From NCBI GenBank assembly GCA_025526935.1, contig JAHLKD010000120.1, forward strand, positions 1-64,000: a DNA stretch of 64,000 nt, in the 5' to 3' direction. The DNA is from Cladochytrium replicatum. Its lineage: Eukaryota > Chytridiomycota > Chytridiomycetes > Cladochytriales > Cladochytriaceae. The notes beneath the pieces were generated by a model that had not been told where the DNA came from, did no database searches, and saw only the letters and a program-made list of their open reading frames with translations. Both the position numbers and the translations under genes were made by a program. This document shows, one piece after another, positions 33,246 through 50,093 of the stretch (positions within the stretch are counted from its first letter, which is position 1; every line of letters starts with the position of its first letter).

Positions 33246-35400
33246 ATGGTAATAATACCTGCGCATCGTGCCTTGGTCACGTCGCTGGCGCTGACTTGCG
33301 CTGATCACCTCATCTTTGCATGTGCTGACCAGTTTCCGTTTTCACAGTCGGGTCTCGCCCCAGTCCAGATCTTCCAGGAGAATGCAACAGAAGAACGTGC
33401 CGAGAATGCCCGTCTGGTAATACACCGTCGTCTCACTAGCTCAGTGCTCCCACTTACCTGTTTATCTTCCAGTCCTCTTTCGTCGGTGCCATCGCCGTCG
33501 GCGACCTCGTAAAATCCACTCTCGGCCCTCAAGGAATGGTAAAATTATCCCTCCTCTCCACCTCAACTCCTTTCCTTTCCAAATAGACTAACTTTTCATT
33601 TCTCAAGGACAAGATCCTGCAGTCGATGACCACAGGCGACGTCGTCGTGACCAATGACGGCGCGACTATTCTCAAATCGATCGCCCTTGACAACGCCGCC
33701 GCCAAAGTCCTCGTCAACATCTCGAAAGTCCAAGACGACGAGGTTGGGGACGGCACGACGTCGGTGTGCGTGCTTGCTGCGGAGTTGTTGCGCGAGGGCG
33801 AGAGGCTTGTACATCAGAAGGTGCACCCGCAGACCATTATTGATGGGTACAGGATCGCGAGCAGGGTTGCGCACGAGGCTTTGACCGCTTCGGCTTTGAA
33901 TCATAGGTAGGAGGAACGACGGGATGTTGGTTTGAGAGATTGCTGATTGTTGGGGGTCGCGTTTGTAGTAAGGATGCGGAGGCGTTTAAGGAGGACTTGA
34001 TCAATATTGCGAGGACGACGTTGAGTTCGAAGGTGCTTTCGCAGGATAAGGAGTACTTTGCGCGATTGGCGGTGGACGCTGTGCTTCGGCTCAAGGTTTG
34101 CTGGGAGCAAAGGCGGGCTATGTAACAGTTTAATTATCGGGGTCTTGTTTGCAGGGCAGCACAAATCTGGACAACATCCAGATTATTAAAAAGTCGGGGG
34201 GCAAGTTGACCGACTCGTACTTGGATGAAGGTGAGGGGAGATTCGAGCAGGAAACGAAATTTAGCCTTACAGTTCAATTCTCAGGATTCATCCTGGACAA
34301 ACGAATTGGTGTGAACCAACCCAAGAGGATCGAGAATGCGAAGATTCTGGTCGCCAACACCCGTAATGACATGCCATTAATTGTTGAATGTTAAAATGCT
34401 AATCTGTCGCTCAAGCAATGGACACGGACAAGGTGAAGATCTTTGGAGCGCGTGTGCGTGTCGAAGCGACCGGCCAGCTCGCGGAACTCGAGCGAGCAGA
34501 GCGGGACAAAATGAAGGCGAAAGTGGAGAAGATCAAAGCTCACGGGATCAACTGCTTTGTGAACCGGCAGTTGATCTACAACTGGCCCGAGCAGCTGTTT
34601 GCGGATTCTGGGATCATGGCGATCGAGCACGCTGATTTCGATGGAATTGAGAGGTTGGCTCTTGTGACTGGAGGAGAGATTACGTCGACGTTCGACCACC
34701 CCGACTTGGTTCAGCTGGGACACTGTGACTTGATCGAGGAGATTATGATTGGCGAGGACAGGGTAGGATACACCCCGATGAATATGAGAGGCAGCGAACT
34801 GATGTTCAGGTGAGTGTAGTTGATCAAGTTCTCAGGAGTTGCGGCTGGAGAGGCATGCACGATTGTGCTTCGTGGAGCTACGACGCAGTTGCTCGATGAA
34901 GCGGAGAGATCGCTCCACGACGCACTGTGTGTGCTTTCGCAGACCGTTCAGGAACCGCGTATTGTGTTGGGCGGAGGATGTTCGGAGTGTTTGATGGCAA
35001 AGGCAGTCGATGAGACCGCAGCAGTGACAGCAGGTAAGAAAGCACTGGCCATCGAGAGCTTTGCGAAGGCGCTACGACAGGTAACAAACGAGGGGTCTTT
35101 GTAATAAGAATAATATTGCTAAACTGCCTCTGAATTCAGCTCCCGACGATTATTGCAGACAATGGAGGGTACGACTCGTCAGATCTTGTCGCACAGCTGA
35201 GGGCAGCGCACAACGAAGGGCGGAGTACGGCAGGGTTGGACATGCGGCAGGGGACGGTTGGGGACATGCGCAAGCTGGGGATCACAGAGAGTTTCAAGCT
35301 GAAGCGACAGGTGTTGCTTTCTGCGAGCGAGGCGGCAGAGATGATTCTCCGGGTTGATGATATCCTGCGATGCGCACCGCGACAACGCACGCGCGAGTGA
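33246..35400 (+). CDS. CCT2: T-complex protein 1 subunit beta (chaperonin CCT2)
   Basis: One of eight subunits of the cytosolic TRiC/CCT ring that folds actin, tubulin and other proteins with ATP. Ten exons by splice signals and phase: 33246-33248, 33348-33416, 33473-33538, 33608-33906, 33969-34095, 34155-34230, 34285-34362, 34416-34762, 34820-35080, 35140-35400. The 528-residue product matches the family length (yeast 527). Visible family blocks are [20 protein letters not shown], the ATP-site GDGTTSV (about 92), [46 protein letters not shown] and [20 protein letters not shown]. The first coding exon is just ATG, with the intron starting at the next base; splicing gives M-S-G-L-A-P-V-Q, as in other CCT2 proteins. 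All phases agree and there are no in-frame stops. YAK1 follows on the same strand 291 bp later. Confidence 0.96.
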
Positions 35401-35691
35401 AGAGGCAGTAAGTAGTGTTGAGTATGATGAAGAAGATCAATGTATGATGAAGAAGATCAATACAACACAGGCATTAGCACACACAGTAGCAGTAGGCGCG
35501 GCTGTAGTCTGAAACTATTTGATTGGCCAACATTAATTCATTAAAATCATCACTGTGTGGCTGTGCGACTGGCAGTCACGAGCAACGATCAGTCGACATA
35601 CCGGGCAGCGCGGGTCGTGTGGATTTCGGCGATTCTGCAATTCATCTTATCACTCGTATGTCGATCATCCTTGACTATACCACCGCTAGCT

Positions 35692-41114
<5,423 letters not shown>

Positions 41115-41285
41115 AACGGGAAATGAATTGCTGCTCTCGATACGGTCGATATTATTGCATGATATACAGGTTACTGCCGGTGTGTGTCTCGTGTTTGAGA
41201 TTATAATTATTGCTGCCTTGTCTTGTCTGCCTGTCGCGTGTTGTTGACGCGTTGTTTCGTTTCTTTCTGTCGGTGTCTCTCTCCC

Positions 41286-42851
41286 ATGCACCACAACCAC
41301 CACCACCACCACTTCCACTCAACCCCCTCGGACTCGTCTTCCTCGCTCAATCCGCTGGCTCACTTCCCGTCCTACTCGTCTGCCCCTTCCACCTTGTTCG
41401 ACCCGCAACCTGCCCTGCCCCTCCCCTTCAAGTTGCCCAACACCCCTCCTCCCCCACAACTCGACTACTTCGCCTACTCGAACAATAGACCCTCGTCCGC
41501 TCCCTCCCTCGCCCGCTCGGACTCGTCTGCCACCGTTGCTGCCCAGGATGACTTTTTCAGCTATTCATCCGCTCACCACCATCTGATGAACGACTCCAAA
41601 CTATCCACGGACCATCTCGACACCCAGGTCAACCTGCTCGCTTCTGACCTGGGCCAACTGCGCGACCGCTTCCAGGCAGGCTCTGCGACGCCAGCGCGCA
41701 TCTCAACTCCATCCACTTACTCAAACTCTCATCCCCCTGTCCCGCCCCACGACTACAACTCCCCTGCGTCGTCCCTTCCCTCCTCCGTCCTCTCGCTCGA
41801 CCGCGCAAATCCTGCTTCTTCGCCAGACCGCTCCTTCGACCGCATTTCCGCTCCTCCAGGTCCCCGCTCAAGTCCATTCCAGTCCTCTCTCTCGCCCACT
41901 GAAAATACTCAGTTTTCCGAAAACTCTCTCCGTCGCTGGTCGTCCGCACTCAATGCTCCCAAAGTTACTTGGAACGAACTGTACCCACATTATGCCTCCC
42001 CCGCCCGCACCCCCAACGAGGCTAAACTGTACTGGAAAGTCATCCACCGCCGCCTGCAGGTCAACCACTACCTCAAGCCCAAGTCCGAAACCGCCACAGC
42101 GCAGGAAGCCGCGGCCGAGCGGGCGTGCAAGCGCTGCAGATTGAAGCAGGAGGAAACCATCGAGCATGCGCTCTTTGACTGCCCGAGCTCCAGACATTTC
42201 TGGGCGAACCTGAGCGCGTTCCTGCCGATCATGTTCCCAGGTTTTGGCGGCGAAGGCTACAGAATCACGCTTGCGGATGCGGTGTTCTTTTTCCCAAACC
42301 TCCGTACGCGGATGAACAGAAACGACCTGCACGCGCTCACGGTGATCCATTCCGTTGCGCTGTGGGCGCTCTGGGGCTCCCGTGGTGCTGGCACGGGCGG
42401 CGCGTCACCGGTCAACATGGCATGGACGTTTTTCCTGTCCAGGATCCAGGCGCGAATATCGCTCGAGTTTGAGGCAGCGCTGAGCGCGCAGAACCCGTCC
42501 CCCCTACCGAACAACGGACGCACGCCGTCGCTTGCGCGGAGCTCGAGTCTGAGCGGCTCCACGCTCGCGGCGGACGAGTTTGGCGATTCGGGCGGGAACG
42601 CGATGGACAATTTCGTGGCGCGGTGGTGTGGAGGCGGGATCGTGGGCGTCGTACAGCCGCAGCAGATGATGGGGGGTGTTGAGGGACTGCAGAACTTGCT
42701 GCCGATGCTGGGACAGAGGCCGAGTGTGCGCTTTGGGTTCTCAGAGCTTGCGCAGGGGTTGGCGGAGGTCCCCGAGGGAGTGGAGATTGGAGACGGGGCC
42801 ATGGCGGGTGAGATGCCGACGCTGGCGAGGTTGGCGGATGAGAGGAGGTAA
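41286..42851 (+). CDS. Protein with LINE-type CCHC (RT-associated zinc) domain; possibly domesticated
   Basis: A single-exon frame of 521 residues from the Met at 41286 (a Met at 41223 would add 21). Residues 1-220 are low-complexity: a His-rich start (MHHNHHHHHF), then Ser/Pro/Leu-rich and probably disordered. Residues about 225-400 look like the C-terminal module of LINE polyproteins: WNELYPHYASP, YWKVIHRRLQVNHYL, then CKRC-x7-H-x4-C with EETIEHALFDCP, FWANLSAFLP, and VIHSVALWALWGS. No RT or endonuclease precedes it and the frame is undamaged over 1.5 kb, with GC-rich codons like YAK1 next door. It could therefore be a host gene that captured a LINE module, or a protein family sharing this fold. 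A decayed LINE tail lies 0.8 kb downstream on the same strand. Function is unknown. Confidence 0.7.
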   Translation: MHHNHHHHHFHSTPSDSSSSLNPLAHFPSYSSAPSTLFDPQPALPLPFKLPNTPPPPQLDYFAYSNNRPSSAPSLARSDSSATVAAQDDFFSYSSAHHHLMNDSKLSTDHLDTQVNLLASDLGQLRDRFQAGSATPARISTPSTYSNSHPPVPPHDYNSPASSLPSSVLSLDRANPASSPDRSFDRISAPPGPRSSPFQSSLSPTENTQFSENSLRRWSSALNAPKVTWNELYPHYASPARTPNEAKLYWKVIHRRLQVNHYLKPKSETATAQEAAAERACKRCRLKQEETIEHALFDCPSSRHFWANLSAFLPIMFPGFGGEGYRITLADAVFFFPNLRTRMNRNDLHALTVIHSVALWALWGSRGAGTGGASPVNMAWTFFLSRIQARISLEFEAALSAQNPSPLPNNGRTPSLARSSSLSGSTLAADEFGDSGGNAMDNFVARWCGGGIVGVVQPQQMMGGVEGLQNLLPMLGQRPSVRFGFSELAQGLAEVPEGVEIGDGAMAGEMPTLARLADERR

Positions 42852-43639
42852 AATCGACGAGGGCACCGAGGGGACAGTACGGATGATTGATTTGGAGGTG
42901 GAGATGGATCGCGCGGTGATGTGAATGCGTTGAACGACAAGGCTTTCTTTGTTTCGCTTTTGGTTTTTCTTGGCCGCACACAAAATACAGCTGTACCTCC
43001 CTGTTTGTTTTTGCATACACTTTGGTTTTAGCTTTTTTATTCCCCCTGAATCTATTCACAAGTAGATTTTTTATAATGTAGTGGAAAAAAGAACGGAAGA
43101 GGAGAGTTTCTGCTGGGTATTTTACTTTTTTTGGGGTGGTTTTATGGCATCTATTATAAGTTGCTCCTTGATGACGTTCTTCTCAGAACGACACTCGATT
43201 TGCTTCATTCGCTATACATGCACCCGTGCACCTCATTGTGTGTTGTGAATCAGGTTTGCAAGTGTATTTCTCGTGGCCCGAATGAGTTACCATTCTGTCT
43301 TGAGCCGCGTCGCTGAAGTAGAGGTACTGAACTTGGCATCACCGATCATCTTGTCTGCACGAATCAAATGGCTTCGTGCAAAGTCCAACCGCAATGACCG
43401 CAATGGGAAAGGTGGCCCTCTCGGGGTCGGTCGATCCCAGTGCTGTCACAGTTGCCTCTATCAAAGGAATTTTCATCCGTGATATATTTCTCATTTTTAA
43501 GATTTCTGCCAAAAGAATGCACACAAAGCATTCTTCGGATCACCGTGGGGAGGTTGGTCCGAAATCGCTGCCCTGTCACCATGGAAACCGATTCTTCTCC
43601 ACCAACAAACAATGCAGTAAAACGTACTCGAGCAAGCAG
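42852..43639. other. Intergenic region, no gene seen
   Basis: The 3' flank of the zinc-domain gene is AT/T-rich from 42940 to 43140. Short open stretches beyond 43130 overlap in several frames and show no family motif. Part of 43270-43640 may already belong to the LINE relic to the right. Confidence 0.4.
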
Positions 43640-44660
43640 ATGATGCTGGTGAAGTGGCGCTTAAATTACTGCCTGGCACACCCCAATTTAGTCAACTTCC
43701 TTCTTGTGGTTGGTCTGGGCTGTCGCTAGCTGACGACAACAAAATCATGTGGAATAACCCTCGGCAGTCCATTGGGCAAATGTGGAAACTTTTCAGGTGT
43801 AAATCATGGAGTGTCATGGCTCAGTGCAGGATACCTTCAGGGATGCAAATGTATGTATCTGGGATATGGTGGGTGATGAGTGGACAAAGAAGCACCGAAG
43901 CTGCTAGGGGATTGAACGACTCCCACCACAGAGCCACTCGAATGAAAGTTCTACATGACCTTGCACCTACAATGAGCCAACTCAACCGGAGCAGGACAGA
44001 TGTGTATCCTGAACAATAGTGTGCTCTGTGTAGTAGGGCAATTGAGGACATTGATCATATCTTCTGCTGCACATGGCAAAGTCTCATTGGAGTGGGATTA
44101 TGGAGATGCACAAAACTATGCCCGCAGAGAGCTAGCAAAGGCCGGAATTGAAGCAGTTCCTCAATCCAGAGTCCATGAGTCCATGAAGTGATTAAACATG
44201 TGCTGGACCCCCAGTGGTGGGATGGAGAATACTTCATAGCCATTTTGAGGGGTATTGTTCCAGCCAGTTTCGCCTGGACAGTCACAGCACACATCACACA
44301 ACAGGAGCTTACAGAACCCTCCGTAGATGCTGACCAGCAACAACAGCTTCACCGCCAGCCCCAGGATAAGCTATGCAGAGCCTGCTGGCGGATTGTGTGG
44401 AGGACCTCTGAGCTTGCTCGAGTGATAATCTGGAATCAGAGATGTGACAAAGTGGTGACTTGGGAGCAAGAAAAAGGCACCACACCCCTACGAAAGTAAA
44501 CAAAGCAAAGGAAGGAGCAGCACAAAATGGCCTGGTGCAACGACAACGCAGGACCAAACAATCCAAACAATACCAATGTTTTGATTGCAATCGACAACAT
44601 GCAATAGGAGGTGAATGTCCTGTTGAAGCAAAAGAATGGTTTGATGCAAAGATGGTGTGA
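43640..44660 (+). pseudogene. Decayed LINE 3' region (RT C-terminal zinc module)
   Basis: Protein-like stretches in shifting frames. A block with WNNPRQSIGQMWKLF and MKVLHDLAPTMSQLN runs into a stop near 44018, directly followed in the same frame by CALCSRAIEDIDHIFCC, the C-x2-C...H...C zinc module that closes many LINE polyproteins. Downstream are VIKHVLDPQWWDGEYF and, near the end, a C-x2-C...H pattern (CFDCNRQHAIGGEC). At least three frame breaks or stops make it non-functional. No RT catalytic region remains in the window. Confidence 0.6.
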
Positions 44661-46199
44661 TTTGCAGGTTTATATGGGAATCAAGAGGCAGAAGCTGGTG
44701 GCTGGGAGGAGCGGAAGCTGGTGGCTGCGAGGAGCAGACACCAAAGAGTTGGTGGAAGGGGGTCGGGCAGCTATCAGAGTCCGTGTCATTTGAAGCAAAT
44801 TTTCGTTGTTCAGGGGTTTGGTTACGTCTGTCACTTCCCAGGCATCACCACAAGACATCAATATTCTGATCTTCTTCCACTCCGTGGGCACTGATTGAAG
44901 ATAAGCTCACTGGATTTGAATGTCAGCTTGTGAATATGAAACTTCCGCCTTCGATTCACAGGTGACGAGTTCTTTGATCGATTCTGTGTTCATCTTCTAG
45001 TTCTATTTTCACCATTGAACTCATTATACTTATGTTGCACTGCACACAGCCGGGCCTCACCAACTGAATAACAAGAACAAATTAAGCCACTCAAATGTGG
45101 GCAATATGCTCAAACATGTTTCTTATAAATTCAAGAGAGGAAACACAAACATAACCCATGATGACTTGACTTGCTGGTTGGTGTTTTGCAAATGCGCACA
45201 CCAACCTAAATAACAATAAATATAATCAGACATGGATAGATCAGCACAAATCGCAGTGCAGTGCCTAGCCAATAGAGAAGTTGAAATGACACTCTCTTGA
45301 CACCATCGAAGACAGTGAAAAGAACTCATGACACCGGCTAGCCAGGATCTCAACACAAGATATCTTTGAAAAAGCGGTGAGCAAAAGAACAATGATCCAA
45401 CTAAGACCAAGAAGACTTACCATAGTCCACATTGCAAACAATACAAAGGTGAGCAATATCCTGAAGTTGCGGGGAAATAATGGGGTGAAAGTTGTTTCGT
45501 GTCAGGAACAGTAGTGATCTGGGATTGAGAAAGGACAAATTCTCTCAGAAATAATATAGCCAACCCAAACCTCATTCTTCCAACATCACTCACATTGTCC
45601 CAACAGCAGCAGCTCCAGCCTCAGCCAAAACATGTTTCCAGAACACAGGCTGTCAACCGAGCTGTTCCACCACCACAGTGGACAGCGTGCGTTGCGACAG
45701 AGGCTGCAGCGGGAGAAGGGTGTGCATGTCCCCCACCACGAACGCTCTTGAGAAAATCCACCAGATTCATGTTGCTTGGACATCCAGGGTGAACTGAGCT
45801 ATGAGCGGATTCTGCTGTTGCACAAAGCATGGAAATTTGCGGCTTCCATTAGATGCGGAGGGAGTACCTTTTACTTTTTTATTTCCTTTTTTTGTAGTGC
45901 CCCAGTGAGGCCTCGAGTTCGTGTTCTACTAACATAATGAATACAACATTGCAGTCAATGACACAGATCCCATACCCAACCAGGCCCTTTCTACAGAAGT
46001 CTCATCTCGTGAAACCCCCAAGGTAGCCTGCTACCAACTATAAAAGGAAATTCCAACACCCCCTTACTTAGGCTTCCACTTAACCATTCCCCACTATGCC
46101 CTGTTCTGTGTCATCAGGAGTGACTCCACAACTGCCTTTAAAGGCTAACGAGACTCAAATGACCACCAACACAAACCACTGAGGACAGACAATCTTTTC
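44661..46199. other. Gene-poor stretch
   Basis: About 1.5 kb in which I find no coding sequence with a recognisable motif or consistent frame, no LTR and no RNA gene. Scattered open stretches of 60-95 codons exist on both strands, but they overlap each other and lack protein-like composition. Confidence 0.4.
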
Positions 46200-46850
46200 G
46201 AATCAAAGATTCCAACGACTCAGCTGATGAATCTTTGACCTTTCTCATCATCTTTCACTTGCCTGCATCGAATGAAGACCACATCAAATTGACCCTATAT
46301 CAGAAAAATGGATAGTGACATATTCATGGATGCAAATTCAAGGAATATCAGAGACCAACAAGTGACCAAAATTAACAACGAAACCTCTGAAAACGCACTT
46401 TCTTTGGAGACAACTCAGCTTGCGATGAGTCCTTGATCCTTTTTTCAACATGCACTAGTGTTCAAATGAAGACCTTTGTCGATCGACGTGTGGCCTGTTG
46501 AATAACTTCAGACCTTTCATCCAAACAAATGGCAGAACGTAATATGTAAGCTCCATCCAAGGTCCAGGACCTCCCTGAAGTTGTATCAAAATCCGATCAT
46601 TGATCGAGTAGGCCATAGAGCAATGATGCTGATCCGACGACTTCTCTTGCATTGACAAATTCTGGATGCAGTCATATCAATCAAATTGGTTTGGCCTGTT
46701 GAATCTGTCCAGACTTTTTCATCCAGACATGTCGCAAAGAAAACACATTGAATGAACAGATATGTCACCAGGCTCAAGTTGGGTCGAATCTCCCCTTGGT
46801 GGGACTTGTACTCATGACACTGGGATGACAGCTTCTCTTGCATTGGAACT
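46200..46850. repeat. Diverged tandem-like repeats, about 200-bp period
   Basis: Several phrases recur: ggcctgttgaat...ccagac/cagacc...catcca (46492 and 46697), ttctcttgcattg (46641 and 46833), and aatgaagacc (about 46270 and 46466). Spacing is about 190-205 bp. The copies are strongly diverged, and I can only follow them as short matches. The block ends just before a telomere-like CTAACCC tract. Confidence 0.5.
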
Positions 46851-47034
46851 AACCCTAACGGAGTAAACCATACTCCGACTACGACGATTCACCACAACAT
46901 TCTACAATAGCAATCTGAGCTATTAAAGGAATATGCAAAATCAATTTGCAGACCAGGAAGTTGCCAGGATGAAATTTATCCTATTTGTAATTTTGTGTTC
47001 TCAATATTCTGGTAGAGAAAGTGGAGGGTACAGA

Positions 47035-47089
47035 TTAACTAACCCTAACTAACCCATAACTAACCCTAGCACTAACCCTAACTAACCCT
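47035..47089 (+). repeat. Interstitial telomere-like tract (CTAACCC motifs)
   Basis: Five taaccct/taaccca motifs within 55 bp, mostly spaced 10-12 bp (aactaaccct repeated); a single further aactaaccctaac lies at 46846-46858. The units resemble TTAGGG telomere repeats on the complementary strand but are irregular, roughly a 10-mer TTAGTTAGGG. Dense genes continue on both sides, so it is internal, not a chromosome end in this assembly. Confidence 0.65.
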
Positions 47090-47459
47090 CGGGTTCGGGA
47101 AAGAAGGACAAGAGCTTGACGACTCGATAACTGAAAGCTCGTTGCTTGAGGAATCGGGTAATCCGCTTTCGAAGTCATATTGATCCAGCTCAGCTTCGAG
47201 CTCATTATCGCAAACATGATCTTTCTCTTCGGGACCTTGGTCATCGTCCAGAGCATGATCACTGGACTCAAATCCTTCTTCTTCTTAATCTCTATCTATC
47301 TCCTCGACGTCATCCTCGTGGCAAATCTCCAGATCAGCATTTCCCTGAAATTTTCGTGCTGCGCTGTCACGTGCCAACCAAAGCACAGCAGGAAAGGGAC
47401 CGCTTGGCCTAAAGAAATCCAGAGGCAATCCTGACCATGTATGCGATAAGTAGCCAGTC

Positions 47460-50093
47460 GAAGAAAATAGATCCAGAACCGAGCCGGAGGATCTAGCGGC
47501 ACTTCCACCAGTACCTGCTGCCACAGTAACTCAAAGCCAAAACTCGTCCACTTCTGCACCTCCAGCACAAAACTCTAATCCCGATGTGTCGGGTGCATGG
47601 GATGAAGAATAGGAGGAAGTGATTCAGATGGGGTCGCCGCCTTCGCATGCGCAGTCAAAGATTGATGACGACATTGCGAAGGCGAGTCGTTTGTCAAGGG
47701 AACTACAGCAGTGCGACGGCAAAGAAAATACTGTTCCAGTAATCCTTGGGAGAGTGTGAGACTGAGCGACTGAAAATGTTGTTTCGGAGACGCTGAAGCG
47801 GTGTGGAGGGATTGAGTGGATGAGTAAGTTAGGGTTGTCGCATTCGCTTTTCAGTTAACCACGTTGGTTCGCTTATTTGACTCGAAACCGTCATTGTTTA
47901 CAACACAAGTGGTGAAAAATTGAGCTTAAACTGCAAAAGGGTTGATTCCCACAAAAACTGAACCGATTTCTATGGTTAGATTGGTTGGAGAGTGACATAG
48001 AGGAGTACGCAGAATCAGTTCAGCCTTCGTCCCTGGACAAGCTTAACGTTATCCTGGCTACACTCGAGCGATTGGGATTCACCAGAGCAGATTGTGAAGA
48101 GGGATGATGCAAACGTGTTCTCAAATATCGCGACAGTGATCGAATTGGTAGGCTGTATCTTGGGATATTGATAGCCATTTCACCTTTCCCAAAAAGCTTT
48201 GCCTCAATCTTCCAACGCAAGGACTGCCTCTGAGAATATCATGCATCTAAACGAAAGAGCTGAAGTCGCGGGAACGCAAAGCGGATCGCACTTTATCCAA
48301 GAGTGTGAAAGCCGATACCGATACCGTTTATCAGTATGTGCGGGTCGAAGACGTTGCAAATTTGTCGACGGCCGAAGTTGATCCAAAAATATCAACAGCC
48401 CAAGCTACAGATGAGTTTGACCCCAAATGGGATTCTACGACGAACTCAATGGGAGAGCGACGAAGACGAGTGTATCAACGAGGACAGACCACCAACAGCA
48501 ACAAACACGTTCCCATGTGATTGATCTTGCTTTTCATTTTTAACAGAAAACTGCTCCGGTCGATGCATCATTATCGTTTGCGCAGCGACATGCTTTGTTG
48601 AGGATGGAGCACGATGAACTGAGATCCGATCGACTGCAGATAACCGCGGCAAAGGTGTTTCCAACGCGGCTAAAACGAATGGCATTGGTGGCTTCAATGT
48701 TGATGCACAAATAAAAGAAGTTCTCACCGACATTCCTTCTCTTGAATGTCGCGTTTAGTTCAATCAAATGGAAGCCAGGGAAGAATTACGTCACTTGAAA
48801 GCACTAGCAAAGAGTAAATCGACAAAAAAAGGAGCAGAAGCTCCACAGGTGGAGAATGATGAAGCACACACTCCTGAGAACCAGGGTGCAGATTCAAAAC
48901 CCGAAGATGCGACGGTTATCGTGTGGAATGATTGAGCCGACGCAGATGGAGAAATGGACGGGCTTTCAGTGATTTTCACCGAACCCGATGACCCCGTGTC
49001 TTCAGATGGCACCGTCGTTTCGAACTGGATTGCATTATGCCGACTTCTTGGACAGGGAAGACGCCAAGGCAGACGCTCCAAGAGTAGCTGACGAAGATTT
49101 CAATTGGAGCGGCACATCCATTCTGCATAGATCTGCATCATCCTCAGCAGGTCCACTCGCTTCTGAAGGGCCTTCTATCCACACCTCGGCGCGGTTCACA
49201 GTTCCCAGCCCTTCGTTTCTCGCTTTATGGTGCCACGTGCGGCAACCTGCTCGCTTTGAGAGGATAGGTCCGCGTTTGGCTTGGCTCGAGGATCTCCATC
49301 TCAGTGCCACAGTCAGACATTTTCAGGCGGATGCGGGACGCGGAGGAGTATGCCGCTGTGCGTGCTCTCATTTTAATTTTCTCGAGCATGCTGCTGTATC
49401 GATACCTTCCAGGGCCGCATTACTGGCTGGCGATGCCAGCTGAGGAGGTAAACAATTTTCGGTTTCGTTCCAGAAAAACGCTGAAGAAATTGATTAGAAA
49501 CGTGTTGAAGATGCGTTAAAGCGTGAAGAGGATCGCAAACGTGCAAAGTTCTTGCTTGAACTTATGGAGACGCGAGTCATTAAGTATGTTTTGGAACAGG
49601 GTTTTGTGTTTTGACATGCTTTGCTTCGTCAGGATCTCAAACGCCGGAAAAGTTAGTTGGCCCTGCTGAACAAGAGAAGAGGTTGGAAATAAACTGCGGG
49701 ACTATTGGACACTGACAGTGGGTTAGATCTCGATTGAAAAAAGAGAAAGAACCGCACTACCAGAAATATTGGCTAGCATACATTCTTGGGCACAATTCCC
49801 AGTCTGCTTTCTGTTAAGTTTAACGGGCAGAGAGGAAGTGTCTTCCGATATATGCTATGCGCGACGAACTTCTACATGCATTGCGTGATCATCAAGTCGT
49901 CGTGATTTCCGACGAGAAAGGAAGCGTCTCTGCTTCATTCGCCCGAGTTCACGACGGCTTCTATGCGGACAATCATAACAAGCGGGAGCGAAGGCGTATC
50001 GGTACACCACAGATCTCTCATCGCGTTATCTCCTGGGTATCCAAGACGGCTGGATGGTTCGTATCAAACAATGATGCATGGAAGATTTCTTGA
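47460..50093 (+). pseudogene. Decayed DExH-box RNA helicase (DHX29/DHX57-like)
   Basis: Protein-like stretches run left to right in changing frames. They are a Ser/Pro/Gln-rich start (47463-47640), DWLESDIEEYAESVQ (47978), EFDPKWDSTTNS (48412), a Lys/Glu-rich part (48770-48900), EDAEEYAAV-like RDAEEYAAVRALIL (49330), REEDRKRAKFLLELME (49527), and finally LPIYAMRDELLHALRDHQVVVIS (49840-49910). The last is the block that directly precedes Walker A in DEAH-type helicases. The expected G-E-T-G-x-G-K-S/T then reads as a broken form (DEKGSVS). No later helicase motifs follow. Order of pieces fits the long N-terminal extension of DHX29/YLR419W-type helicases. Multiple stops, frame changes and the missing ATPase core make it a pseudogene. 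The subfamily is a tentative call. Confidence 0.5.

Noticed and set aside
35401-35691. Open frame continuing upstream of the YAK1 start (from 35557)
   Set aside because: The Met at 35692 gives the Yak1-like N terminus and follows the CCT2 3' region. The upstream residues have no family support and would lie in the leader.
42257-43059. Minus-strand frames of 215-240 codons opposite the zinc-domain gene
   Set aside because: They mirror the GC-rich third positions of the plus-strand gene. Only the plus frame shows the CCHC module and a coherent helix pattern.
45123-45830. Open stretches of 65-95 codons on both strands
   Set aside because: They overlap each other, have no conserved motif and lack splice-linked partners. 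Treated as chance frames.
47035-47089. True chromosome end
   Set aside because: The repeat is short and irregular, and coding sequence continues for 16 kb beyond it.
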